Assembly: GCF_003013405.1 (NCBI RefSeq)
Contig: NZ_PXZL01000020.1
Location: forward strand, 1 to 64,000
Direction of reading: 5' to 3'
Length of the DNA: 64,000 bases
Source: Brevibacillus formosus
GTDB lineage: Bacteria; Bacillota; Bacilli; Brevibacillales; Brevibacillaceae
Shown piece after piece: positions 45,520 to 54,116 of this stretch; within the stretch, counting starts at the first letter, position 1, and every line of letters starts with the position of its first letter. The notes beneath the pieces were generated by a model. That model worked only from the letters and a program-made list of their open reading frames with translations. It was not told the DNA's origin and did no database searches. A program made the translations under genes and the position numbers.

Positions 45520-45828
45520 TCACGGTTCAAAAAAACTCCCTACCCAATCGACAAAACTCTGCGCCCCACTTTTAATGCTTCCGCCCAAAGTCAAACCGAT
45601 CCGACTGACGTAGTTGACCATTTCCTTCGGGTTGGCAGTCTGAACCTGCTTGCCCATGACCGCGATCTCTACTTGCCCTTGATCCACTTTTTTGATGGAA
45701 AAGGTTTGAGCCTGCCCTTCAGGCACCCCACTCACCTTGGATATTCCACGCTCAGCCGTTTGCAATCCCAAAACTACCCCGACCAGCAAGATGATCAACA
45801 GTCCAGTCAGCTTCATCGTCACGTTCAT
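45520..45828 (-). CDS. yqxA: DUF3679 (YqxA-like) protein
   Basis: A 102-residue protein with one N-terminal membrane helix (LTGLLIILLVGVVLGLQ) and a short outer domain (VEIAVMGKQVQTANPKEMVNYVSRIGLTLGG). It fits YqxA, which in B. subtilis lies between spoIIP and lepA. ATG at 45828 is chosen; GAGG lies eight bases upstream, while the GTG at 45837 overlaps that site. It overlaps or adjoins spoIIP by a few bases only. Function is not established. Confidence 0.8.
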   Translation of the reverse strand: MNVTMKLTGLLIILLVGVVLGLQTAERGISKVSGVPEGQAQTFSIKKVDQGQVEIAVMGKQVQTANPKEMVNYVSRIGLTLGGSIKSGAQSFVDWVGSFFEP

Positions 45829-45833
45829 GCCCG

Positions 45834-47012
45834 TCACCTCTTTGCAGGCTCGTCAGAAACTGTTTTGCCTACTTTTTCAGCTTGCTGATAATAGGTTGCG
45901 AAAACATCAGCCAATGCCTCTGCCGTATTCTTGCTTTCCTGCACGCTGTTTTCCGTACCACCTATTTCTATTAACAGGCTTCCCGGGGAGAGGGACTGAT
46001 TATACTCGCCATGATCCGTTTTTGCGCCTTTTTCCATCACGCCACGCGAAAGCTCTGGGTACATTTTTTCCATCAACTCATGCAGCTCTGTTGCAAACGC
46101 TTCATTTTTCTCGTAGCTTTTGTTTCTTTTTCCGATGACGAACAATACTCTTCCATACGTTTTCCCTTTGATTGTCACCGTCGTACGCTCACGTGGCGCT
46201 GTGTCTCGATGCAGGTCAAAAAAGTAGTACAGTTCCTTGTTTTTCTCCGTTGCCGCTTTGACCACTTGCAATGATTCCGCATAGGAGAAGGAGTAATGCA
46301 TTTTTTTGTTCAGCAGCTGCTGATAGATATCGTGAGTACTCACATCGGAACCAATTCCTCTTTCATTCAGCGCTTCAGATAAATGCTTGCTGATTAGCGA
46401 TATATTTCTCGTAGGATGATCAACCGAGGTTCCCACAGGCTTCGTCTCACTAAACCACGATTCCCGGTTGTGCGAGTTGTAGACGTAAACGATTTTTTTG
46501 CCGTCCGTGATTGAATTAGGCACAGGAGCTGGCTTTGCTTCGCCTGACTTCGTGGTATCCTCCGGCTTAGGCTCTACAATTGGAACTACTTGCGCCTGAT
46601 CCGCTACCTGTCTGGGGTGTGCGGGATACTCCAAGTAAAAATCTGCGAGAGAAGCCCCTTTTCCCTGTACGACAAACCTGGCATCCTCTGTCGTCACCAT
46701 CCCAGGGAGCTCCCTGCCTAGCAAGCTACGCAAGTCTCCCGGCTGTATATTGGTTGCCAAGCGAAAGAGAAAACCCGTTACGCTATTCGTGCGATCATCA
46801 GCCTGTGCTTGCACCGTTTCGGACAAAACCGGAATTTCCTGCCCCATCCATCCCAAAATCGCCAGACTGGAAATATGAGAAGCGGCCTGTTGAATGGCGG
46901 AGGACGAAATTGCGACTCGGTTCCCGCCGAGCGAAAGCACACCTGTCATGACAAACAGGAAGGCAGTTATAAATGAAAGAACAACGAATTGGCGTTGAAT
47001 GAGGGTCGCCAT
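45834..47012 (-). CDS. spoIIP: Stage II sporulation protein P
   Basis: Peptidoglycan amidase/endopeptidase of the SpoIID-SpoIIM-SpoIIP complex that drives engulfment of the forespore. The 392-residue protein has an N-terminal membrane anchor (FVVLSFITAFLFVMTGVLSL) and the catalytic SpoIIP domain with VYVYNSHNRESW, YYFFDLHRDTAPR (metal-site His residues) and IEIGGTENSVQES. ATG at 47012 has GAGGAG eight bases upstream; the GTG at 47021 is too close. It lies after gpr, as in B. subtilis. Confidence 0.95.
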   Translation of the reverse strand: MATLIQRQFVVLSFITAFLFVMTGVLSLGGNRVAISSSAIQQAASHISSLAILGWMGQEIPVLSETVQAQADDRTNSVTGFLFRLATNIQPGDLRSLLGRELPGMVTTEDARFVVQGKGASLADFYLEYPAHPRQVADQAQVVPIVEPKPEDTTKSGEAKPAPVPNSITDGKKIVYVYNSHNRESWFSETKPVGTSVDHPTRNISLISKHLSEALNERGIGSDVSTHDIYQQLLNKKMHYSFSYAESLQVVKAATEKNKELYYFFDLHRDTAPRERTTVTIKGKTYGRVLFVIGKRNKSYEKNEAFATELHELMEKMYPELSRGVMEKGAKTDHGEYNQSLSPGSLLIEIGGTENSVQESKNTAEALADVFATYYQQAEKVGKTVSDEPAKR

Positions 47013-47152
47013 CTGTCTCACTCCTCTAGCTGTAGCATGGTTGCACGTCGGGAGAACTTTCCCTCGTGCTTGTCTATGCTTTAGCTTATGAGGCTCATAG
47101 AGACGATAGAACCCTTTTCTAGCTTTTCTCTCTCACTCTAGCTTTTCACGAC

Positions 47153-48253
47153 TTAGTGGGTGTACGAGCCGCTATTTTCTTCATTTACGGCACTATGCAA
47201 GGCCCGATTCAGGCCTGTTGCGATCACATTCGCGACGCCTTCAATAAAATCATCAATTTCTTTTGGAGTGACGACCAGATCCTGTCCCAACGGTCGGAGG
47301 ACCTCATGAATCAGTTGGCGTTTCTCTTCTTCCGGCAGTGAACCTACCAATCCCATAAATGTCTTGCGCGATTCCAAGTCAGGCAAATCCTCTTCCGTAT
47401 ACGGTTCCTTCCGCTCCGGCAGCGTACTCAATGCCAGCTTGTTAAACGCCCGCTTGCTCTCCACCATCGATTGTCCAAAATGCCCCAGCAAGTACGTAAT
47501 CGCATCGTTTACAATCGTGGAAGCAAAAACGACTGTAGGTACTCCTATCGCAATCACAGGCACACCAAGTGTCGCCTGATCAATCGCTTTACGCTTGTTT
47601 CCGACCCCTGATCCGGGATGAATCCCAGTATCCGATATTTGAATCGTCGTGTTGACCCGGTGCAGAGCACGGGACGCGAGAGCATCGATACAGATGACAA
47701 AATCGGGTTTGCTTTTTTCCACGACACCAAAAATTATTTCACTCGTTTCTATGCCCGTAATCCCAAGGACACCCGGTGAGAGCGCACTGACTTCCCGATA
47801 CCCTTCTCCAACGGTTTCAGGCGCCAACGTGTACAGATGGCGTGTGATCAACAAATTTTCCACAACCATCGGTCCCAGCGCATCCGGGGTCACATTCCAG
47901 TTCCCGAGACCAACAACCAGAGCCTTTTTGTCCTCGGAGATTCCCAGCTGTTTGAGAAACATCGCAAATTCGGCGGAGAATCGCTTGGCCACCTGCTCCT
48001 CAATCGATGTATCATTATCCCGCAGCTTAGGAACTTCAATCGTAAGGTAATGCCCCGGGAGCTTGCCGATTTCCTTTCCCGCTTCCTCTGTTTCCACATG
48101 TAATCTCGTTACTTTCACATTGGGCTCGCTGTCGTCAGCTTGCAGCCAAATGCCCTCAATATCACTCTGGTTTTGCTGCTGGGCAAGCTCGTGGGCCTCC
48201 AAGGCCAGATCCGTACGAATGGAATAACCCGACAAGTCAATGTTATGTGCCAT
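47153..48253 (-). CDS. gpr: Germination protease GPR
   Basis: Aspartic-type A25 endopeptidase that degrades small acid-soluble spore proteins on germination. The 366-residue protein begins with a propeptide region (NIDLSGYSIRTDLALEAHELA), with the self-processing site expected after it, and carries KALVVGLGNWNVTPDALGP, GVLGITGIETSEI, VICIDALASRAL and GIHPGSGVGNKR. ATG at 48253 has GGAG nine bases upstream; the ATG at 48259 is closer than ideal. It is divergent from rpsT and precedes spoIIP. Forespore sigma-G control is expected but I did not verify a site. Confidence 0.95.
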   Translation of the reverse strand: MAHNIDLSGYSIRTDLALEAHELAQQQNQSDIEGIWLQADDSEPNVKVTRLHVETEEAGKEIGKLPGHYLTIEVPKLRDNDTSIEEQVAKRFSAEFAMFLKQLGISEDKKALVVGLGNWNVTPDALGPMVVENLLITRHLYTLAPETVGEGYREVSALSPGVLGITGIETSEIIFGVVEKSKPDFVICIDALASRALHRVNTTIQISDTGIHPGSGVGNKRKAIDQATLGVPVIAIGVPTVVFASTIVNDAITYLLGHFGQSMVESKRAFNKLALSTLPERKEPYTEEDLPDLESRKTFMGLVGSLPEEEKRQLIHEVLRPLGQDLVVTPKEIDDFIEGVANVIATGLNRALHSAVNEENSGSYTH

Positions 48254-48351
48254 GTTCATCAGCTCCTTTGATCTGAAGTGAAAAAAGTACTGACCATTTT
48301 GTTCCTGCTACTAGCTTGCTTGAATCCTTCATTTTTATTCCGAATCCTTTC

Positions 48352-48380
48352 TTGCAAATGGATTCGCCCCATGCTAGAAT
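48352..48380 (+). promoter_or_regulatory. Promoter of rpsT
   Basis: TTGCAA (48352-48357) and TAGAAT (48375-48380) with a 17-base spacer, about 50 bases before the rpsT start, on the divergent side of gpr. Confidence 0.7.
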
Positions 48381-48431
48381 TACTTTGTTGTATGACTGTA
48401 TGTCTATGGTCGTATTAAGGAGGTGACACAC

Positions 48432-48707
48432 ATGCCAAACATTAAATCCGCGATTAAACGCACCAAAACAATCGAAAAGCGTCGCGCACACCGTGCTTCT
48501 CAAAAGTCTGATCTGCGTACTTCCATCAAGAGCTTTGAGAAAGCTGTCGCTGCTTCCGATGTAGCATTGGCGAAATCTACTCTTCTGGTGGCTGTGAAAA
48601 AGCTGGACAAGGCCGCTTCGAAAGGTCTCATTCATAAAAACGCAGCAAACCGTCAAAAGTCTCGTTTGATGAAAAAGCTTAACGTTCTGAGCGCTCCTGT
48701 AGCGTAA
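48432..48707 (+). CDS. rpsT: 30S ribosomal protein S20
   Basis: A 91-residue basic protein, bS20, that binds 16S rRNA early in 30S assembly. It begins [21 protein letters not shown] and contains [20 protein letters not shown], both standard. The ATG at 48432 has GGAGG eight bases upstream; the GTG at 48423 overlaps that site. It is transcribed opposite to its neighbours gpr and holA and has its own promoter and terminator. Confidence 0.97.
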   Translation: MPNIKSAIKRTKTIEKRRAHRASQKSDLRTSIKSFEKAVAASDVALAKSTLLVAVKKLDKAASKGLIHKNAANRQKSRLMKKLNVLSAPVA

Positions 48708-48719
48708 GAGACCAAGCGC

Positions 48720-48757
48720 AAAAAACCCCGTGAACATCTTGTTCTAGGGGTTTTTTA
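48720..48757 (+). terminator. Terminator after rpsT (bidirectional)
   Basis: AAAAAACCCC (48720-48729) and GGGGTTTTTT (48747-48756) form a ten-base stem. It lies 13 bases before the stop of the convergent holA gene, and the A-tract would serve that strand too. Confidence 0.87.
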
Positions 48758-48769
48758 CTGTAAAAAACG

Positions 48770-49807
48770 TCATGATCGCTTTGTTCGTTCGTCATGTGCA
48801 CGTGCAATAAATAATTCGAGGGCGAGACGCTTGTCCACTTGCCCTGACTTCATCCGAAAATCTTCTTCCGCCAGAATGCCCAGCAATTTTTTCAACGATT
48901 CCTCGGAAAAATGACGCGCTTGCTCCATTGCTTTTTTCACCGCGTAAGGATGCATTTTAATCATGCCCGCTACCTGTTGCTGTGAATAACCACGCGGAGC
49001 CAATTGCTTGACATGCAATAGCATGCGGAACTGCCTCGCCAAGAGAGCCAGCAGCTTGATCGGCTCCTCTCCTGTTTTCATGCAATCGTACATCATCCTG
49101 AGTGCCTTGTCCAATCTCCCCGACGCGACCTGTTCAATCAGTGCGAATACATCCTGCTCCAGCGTACGTGCTCCGAGCAGCTCGATGACGTCATCCGTGA
49201 TGCTTTCACCCACCCCGACAAAGAGAGCCATCTTTTCGATTTCCTTGTCCAGAAGACGCAGCTCGGCTCCCACTCGCTCTACAAGCTTCATGGCTTGCTG
49301 ACGATCGATTTTCGCCTGATATTTACCCACCTGCCGCTCTACCCAGCCGTACAAATCTCCGTCTTTTAGCAACGGAAAAGGGATCACTTTCGCTTTTTGT
49401 TGCAGCGTTTTGACCAGCTTTTTTCGTTCATCGAGCTTGTCAGCTTCTGTATGTAGAATAAGCGAGGTGTAGGGAGGCGGATTTTGCAAATAATCGAGAA
49501 GAGCATCCGGGTCGCTTTCTACCTTCGTCGATGGCTTACTTCCTGTTAAAAAGTAGGCTTGTCTGGCAATCACCAATCGATGCTCGCCCATAAACGGCAA
49601 GGTTTCCGCATCCTGCAAAATTTCACTCAATCCTGTTTCGGTACAATCATACACGCTCATATTCAAATCCATAAATTCTGGATCAATCATTTCTTTACGA
49701 GCCAACGCCAAAAAATCTTCGGCCAAAAAAGACTCCGGGCCGTATAAGACGTAGATCGGCGAGAAATGTTTTTGCCGTATTTCGCGAATAGCCGATAGGA
49801 GTGGCAT
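48770..49807 (-). CDS. holA: DNA polymerase III subunit delta
   Basis: Clamp-loader subunit that opens the beta sliding clamp. The 345-residue protein has the AAA+-like delta fold with the N-terminal PIYVLYGPESFLAEDFLALA, LILHTEADKLDERKKLVKTLQ, ELRLLDKEIEKMALFVG and a C-terminal KLLALLARQFRMLLHVKQL. ATG at 49807 follows AGGAAAGGGGA at a slightly long distance. The order comEC, holA, rpsT, gpr matches B. subtilis, with a sigma/anti-sigma pair inserted. Confidence 0.95.
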   Translation of the reverse strand: MPLLSAIREIRQKHFSPIYVLYGPESFLAEDFLALARKEMIDPEFMDLNMSVYDCTETGLSEILQDAETLPFMGEHRLVIARQAYFLTGSKPSTKVESDPDALLDYLQNPPPYTSLILHTEADKLDERKKLVKTLQQKAKVIPFPLLKDGDLYGWVERQVGKYQAKIDRQQAMKLVERVGAELRLLDKEIEKMALFVGVGESITDDVIELLGARTLEQDVFALIEQVASGRLDKALRMMYDCMKTGEEPIKLLALLARQFRMLLHVKQLAPRGYSQQQVAGMIKMHPYAVKKAMEQARHFSEESLKKLLGILAEEDFRMKSGQVDKRLALELFIARAHDERTKRS

Positions 49808-49872
49808 ACGTTTTCTCCCCTTTCCTTCTTCTTACCTGCGTTATTATAGCACATGTTGATCAGAGCAAAGCG

Positions 49873-49910
49873 AAAAAAAACCGCCACCAGTGAATCGGTA
49901 GCGGTTTTTT
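49873..49910 (-). terminator. Terminator after the comEC-side anti-sigma gene
   Basis: A-rich AAAAAACCGC and GCGGTTTTTT arms (49875-49910) enclose an interrupted loop with an inner CC/GG pair. On the minus strand it ends transcription coming from the ECF sigma/anti-sigma operon before holA. Confidence 0.78.
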
Positions 49911-50048
49911 CATCCGTTGGCACCTCTATGTAAACGTTTAGGGAAAAGCCCCGGGATTCCTCCTCCCCAAACGGTAAGCAGGGGGTGCTTGATAATGTAC
50001 TATACGCAGAATCCCCGCAAGCGGTGCCGGTCCATACGTGGAAAAATG

Positions 50049-50912
50049 TTAGTCATTATCCTTATCTTTATCTTTTTTCTTCTCTTTATTTTTTCCCTTG
50101 TCTTTCTCCTCTTGCTTGTCCCCGCCGCCGTCCTTATCGTCATTAGCAGGTTCTTTGTCTTCTCTGTCCGGATTCTCCTCCAGTCCGATCGGCCAGCCTG
50201 ATGGTTGATCATCTGTCATTACTGGCGTTGGAGGTACAGCTTTCTTTGGTGGCGGTGTCGGATTCGTTTTCTTCGGTGGCGGTGTTTGCTTTTGAACGTT
50301 CTTTGCCGGTGGCCTTTTACTCTTCGTCTTAGTAGCCGTTCCAGTAGACTTTTTTGTCTTGTCCTCTTCCTCTTTTGAATTCGATGATATTGGATTATTG
50401 CTTGGAGGAGTGGGAGCATTTGGCCCAAGGGTTTTAGGTTGTTCCACGACCGCTGGCGTGATGTCCGTTCCGTTCTGGAACGAATCGACTTCTTGCTTCT
50501 TACCATCACCGCCCGAGAACAGTACGCCAACCAATAAGCTGGCAGCGACGGCCGTACTACCAAGACTCGCCATCCACACTTTCATCCGCTTCCACTTTTT
50601 TGATTCCGGCAGCGAAGACGACTCGCGCTTAACTTCCAGAGTGGGCAGGATTTCCTCGTTCACCGTAGATTTCACCGCAGCAGGCTTTGCAGCGGCTAAC
50701 TCCAGCTTGGGTAGGATAGAATCTACGATGCTGATCGGAGGTACGACAGGGGGCAGATGTTCTAATTGTTGTGACACATCTTTCAAACGGTTGTACATTA
50801 GCTGCAGATCAGCATCTTTCTGGATCAAACGATGGAGCAGTTCTTGCTCTGACTCCGACAGATCTCCATCCAGATCCCGCTGCATGAGTTCAAAAATCTC
50901 TTCGTTGGTCAT
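50049..50912 (-). CDS. Putative anti-sigma factor
   Basis: A 287-residue protein with a helical N-terminus (about 1-60, MQRDLDGDLSESEQELLHRLIQ) like anti-sigma domains but without the zinc HxxxCxxC motif. It has one membrane segment (VWMASLGSTAVAASLLVGVLF, about 112-132) and a long outer tail rich in Pro/Lys/Thr, ending in a Lys/Asp/Glu-rich stretch. The ATG at 50912 overlaps the sigma gene stop as TGATG, so the two are coupled. The ribosome site AGGGGGG is nine bases upstream. Anti-sigma role is inferred from context and layout. Confidence 0.82.
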   Translation of the reverse strand: MTNEEIFELMQRDLDGDLSESEQELLHRLIQKDADLQLMYNRLKDVSQQLEHLPPVVPPISIVDSILPKLELAAAKPAAVKSTVNEEILPTLEVKRESSSLPESKKWKRMKVWMASLGSTAVAASLLVGVLFSGGDGKKQEVDSFQNGTDITPAVVEQPKTLGPNAPTPPSNNPISSNSKEEEDKTKKSTGTATKTKSKRPPAKNVQKQTPPPKKTNPTPPPKKAVPPTPVMTDDQPSGWPIGLEENPDREDKEPANDDKDGGGDKQEEKDKGKNKEKKKDKDKDND

Positions 50913-51457
50913 CAACCGATCCCCCCTTTCTGGTAGTCGTATAACAGCTCCTGTAACTGTTGCCTAGCCCGAAATAAATACGACTTTACCGTGTTAAGCG
51001 GCAAATCTAGTGCCTCCGCAATTTCTTGATAAGATAGATCCTCCAGATAGCGGAGTACTACAACCATCCGGTATTGCTTTGGCAATCTTCCGATGGCTTC
51101 CTGGATGTCATTGGACAGCCCGGTGAGAAGGATTTCATCTTCTACGTTGTTACGATCAGGAATGATCAACTCGTGCTCGTCAATTGAGACCGTTTCCTTC
51201 TTCGCGCGAAATTTATCCATACAGACGTTGCTGACAATGCGTTGTACCCAGGTAGAGAACTTTGCCTTTTCCTGATAGGTGTCCAACTTTCGATAAATTC
51301 GAATGAGGACTTCCTGGGAAGCATCAAGCGCGTCTTGTTCGTTCCCTAGAATATAATAAGCGCTTCGGTAAACGGAGGTCTCAATAGATCGAAGCAGTTC
51401 GACTAGCGCGTCATGATCCCCGGATTGCGCCATCCTGATCAACTCTGCTTCATGCAT
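50912..51457 (-). CDS. ECF RNA polymerase sigma factor
   Basis: A 181-residue ECF sigma factor. Region 2 includes ALDASQEVLIRIYRKLDTY, EKAKFSTWVQRIVSNVCMDKFR. Region 4 has LPKQYRMVVVLRYLEDLSYQEIAEAL and a helix-turn-helix ending DLPLNTVKSYLFRARQQL. It resembles the SigW/SigM-type group, but no exact name is justified. It is coupled to a downstream anti-sigma gene. An ECF-like promoter (TGCAAC, 17 bases, CGTC) directly upstream points to autoregulation. ATG at 51457 follows GGGGGGA-type sequence. Confidence 0.9.
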   Translation of the reverse strand: MHEAELIRMAQSGDHDALVELLRSIETSVYRSAYYILGNEQDALDASQEVLIRIYRKLDTYQEKAKFSTWVQRIVSNVCMDKFRAKKETVSIDEHELIIPDRNNVEDEILLTGLSNDIQEAIGRLPKQYRMVVVLRYLEDLSYQEIAEALDLPLNTVKSYLFRARQQLQELLYDYQKGGIG

Positions 51458-51477
51458 ATTCTCTTCTCCCCCCTACA

Positions 51478-51504
51478 GACGGTTCGCTCATTGAAAAAGT
51501 TGCA
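51478..51504 (-). promoter_or_regulatory. Candidate autoregulated ECF promoter
   Basis: On the minus strand TGCAAC (51504-51499) and CGTC (51481-51478) are separated by 17 bases, close to the TGAAAC-N16-CGTC/A consensus of ECF sigma factors in Bacilli. It lies 21 bases before the sigma start, between comEC and the sigma gene. Confidence 0.55.
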
Positions 51505-51510
51505 AACAGA

Positions 51511-53937
51511 TTATGTATCCAATATTTGGGCCTGCCAATACAATCCCGCAGGTGTAATAACCAGCGTGATCGCTCCATGTATATCAGTCCTGTACACGGC
51601 GGAACCCGATTTTTTTAAGCGATGCAGCACTTCGGACGAAGGATGCCCGTACCGATTTTTCACCCCGGCAGAGATTACAGCAGCTTTTGGTGCTGTGATT
51701 GCGAGGAGCTCTTCGGTGCTCGAGGTATTGCTTCCATGATGGGCTACTTTCAAAACATCCACAGAAGTCAAACCGTTTTGAACAAGCTGACTTTCCCCAT
51801 CCTTTTCAATATCACCCGTAAACAATACAGTCTTGTTGAAAGCAGTCAGCTGGAGTACTACGGATGCATCATTTCCAGAGAAGGTCGATTCACCCGGATG
51901 CAGCCACTTCCACTCGATTCCCGGTCCATCTGACCATGATTGACCCGGGAGCCCTGTTAGTATCGGAACTCCTTCTTGCCGGAAAAGCTGGACAATCTCG
52001 CCCTCCAATTTCGAAGGTGCTGTTCCATTCACCAATACCTCTCCAAAAGAAAAATGAGGCACAAGCGATTTGAATCCCCCGATGTGATCCAGATCGCCAT
52101 GCGTCATGATGACACGATCGATTTTCTCGATTCCTCTGGCCATCAGAAACGGCAAAACGACGTCTTTCCCCACCTCAAATGGGTCACGCTTTTCCATCCA
52201 TGGCTCAGCAGCTGGGAACCGCATTGTCCCACCCGCATCCATTAAGTATACCTTCTGATCACCAATTTCGACAACGATGGAATCCCCCTGTCCGACATCA
52301 AGGAAGGTAATTCGCACTTCTTCGACTCCTGAAAACGGCTGTCTGGCCGCTACAATGAACGAGAGAAATATAACGAAAGTAAGCATTATATCACGCTTTC
52401 GATGATAGCCCAACCTCCATGAAATGGGCAGAACACCCAAAAAGCAGGTGTACAAAGCAAGCCACCACCACGAAGGATGCGGCCAGTAGGTAAAGGGCAG
52501 CCTCATTTTTTCAATAGCAAACAACGGTAGATGAATCCATTTCAGCATTGCCGTCGACATCCAAACAGGGATCACCGCCAAAAACGGGTGGACGAAATCG
52601 AGGACAACCGCGACATACCCAAATGGTAGCGCTATAGCCGAGAGAATCGGTGTCACTACCAAATTGACCAGCCAAGACACAGGTGAAAACAAATGAAAAT
52701 GGTAGATGAGAAACGGAAAAGAAACAAGCTGGGCTGACAAAGTAACCGCCAGAAGTGTACGAATCCAGACGGGTACCCTAACAAACACATGCAAGCTGTA
52801 TGGAACAAAAATAATCAGACCAAGTGTCACCGCAAAAGAAAGCTGAAAACCGACATGCCACAGCTGATACGGATTCACCATCAGCATCAAAATGAGTGCC
52901 CCAGCCCAAACGTCCTTGCCGTCCAACTTCTTTCCAAATACCTGACAGAGAAGACCCACACTTCCCATCAGCCCAGATCGGATCGCTGACGCGCTGGCTC
53001 CAACTAGAAACACATACCCGATCAAGAACAAAATCGTTACGACAAATGCCAGTCTGCGTCTGATTCCAATCCGTTCCAAACACCACATAAACATGGAGCT
53101 AACCAATGTCACATGCAAACCGGAAATCGCGAGGATATGACTTAAGCCCAAATTCGAATACATCGCCGCAAGCTCAGGGTTCACCTCTTGTCCAAGACCA
53201 AGCAGGAGCGACTTCATGTAACCCGCTGTTTCTGGGTCCGCAAATAATGATTCAATTCGCCTTGCACCCGAGTCCTGCCATTCTTGAAAGCTCGCCCACA
53301 GTGAAAAGGCAGGTGTCATATCTACCGCTTGATAGCTTGTTTCCCCTGTGACATGGACACCTTGCCAGTACAAATAGCTGGCGTAGTCGAAGGCATGCGG
53401 ATTGCGCGCAGAGGGTGGTAAGGATAGTCGGATCGGAGCCACGATAACACTCCCACGTCTCCACTGCTCTATTTGTGTAGCTTCCTGAAAAGAGGCAAGT
53501 TTAACACGAAGCGCGACTTTTTCAAGAGAGTGATGCTCGTTCTCATTTGGCTGGTTTTCACCCCAGGATGTTATCGTGACAAAAAACCGTGCTACATCCC
53601 CGTCCCGTCTCACAGGAGAATCAATGACACCTTCTATCCAGATGCTCTGCTCCCTTTCTGCCAATGGTTTGACTTCAGAGCTGTGGAGATTCTCGTACCC
53701 ATAAAAAAAGAGACCTGCTAGAATAGAAATCAGTGAGTAGCATGCAACGTATTTGCGGTATGGTAACGGGATACATGCAACGAGTGCCCATGATACTCCT
53801 GCAGCCAACAGTAGCCAAGCAGGATGCAAATAGGCGGACAAAATAATACCGATCATCATCGCTAGGCTTGCTATCCATACTGACACTGCAATTCCCCCGT
53901 CCTGTTCTTTCATGAACCGCTTTGTCGAACGATTCAT
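51511..53937 (-). CDS. comEC: DNA uptake channel ComEC/Rec2
   Basis: Membrane channel for entry of transforming single-stranded DNA. The 808-residue protein has N-terminal helices and an OB-fold-like region (EGVIDSPVRRDGDVARF), a central Competence domain with about eight helices (MKSLLLGLGQEV...ILAISGLHVTLVSS), and a C-terminal metallo-beta-lactamase domain. The latter has LDVGQGDSIVVE, MTHGDLDHIGG (HxDxDH) and HHGSN. ATG at 53937 lies three bases after AGGAG; the ATG at 53913 is an alternative. It is oriented away from comEA, with asnB between them. Confidence 0.95.
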   Translation of the reverse strand: MNRSTKRFMKEQDGGIAVSVWIASLAMMIGIILSAYLHPAWLLLAAGVSWALVACIPLPYRKYVACYSLISILAGLFFYGYENLHSSEVKPLAEREQSIWIEGVIDSPVRRDGDVARFFVTITSWGENQPNENEHHSLEKVALRVKLASFQEATQIEQWRRGSVIVAPIRLSLPPSARNPHAFDYASYLYWQGVHVTGETSYQAVDMTPAFSLWASFQEWQDSGARRIESLFADPETAGYMKSLLLGLGQEVNPELAAMYSNLGLSHILAISGLHVTLVSSMFMWCLERIGIRRRLAFVVTILFLIGYVFLVGASASAIRSGLMGSVGLLCQVFGKKLDGKDVWAGALILMLMVNPYQLWHVGFQLSFAVTLGLIIFVPYSLHVFVRVPVWIRTLLAVTLSAQLVSFPFLIYHFHLFSPVSWLVNLVVTPILSAIALPFGYVAVVLDFVHPFLAVIPVWMSTAMLKWIHLPLFAIEKMRLPFTYWPHPSWWWLALYTCFLGVLPISWRLGYHRKRDIMLTFVIFLSFIVAARQPFSGVEEVRITFLDVGQGDSIVVEIGDQKVYLMDAGGTMRFPAAEPWMEKRDPFEVGKDVVLPFLMARGIEKIDRVIMTHGDLDHIGGFKSLVPHFSFGEVLVNGTAPSKLEGEIVQLFRQEGVPILTGLPGQSWSDGPGIEWKWLHPGESTFSGNDASVVLQLTAFNKTVLFTGDIEKDGESQLVQNGLTSVDVLKVAHHGSNTSSTEELLAITAPKAAVISAGVKNRYGHPSSEVLHRLKKSGSAVYRTDIHGAITLVITPAGLYWQAQILDT

Positions 53938-54116
53938 GGTCTCCTAAGGGAGTATATCTAGTCGAATGGGGACAAAAATAGAAAAGAAGAAGGGCTAATT
54001 CCCTTGTAGAATCAGCGTTTCTAGGTCAATCACTGTCATTCATAAGAGATTGCGCTGATGATCGATACATGATAGAGTTAGCAGGAGCAATCCAGTGAGA
54101 GGAAGAGTCATTTCTT

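Noticed and set aside
49800..50048. YqzM-like small gene between holA and comEC, as in B. subtilis
   Set aside because: I found no minus-strand frame with the expected short membrane protein in this gap.
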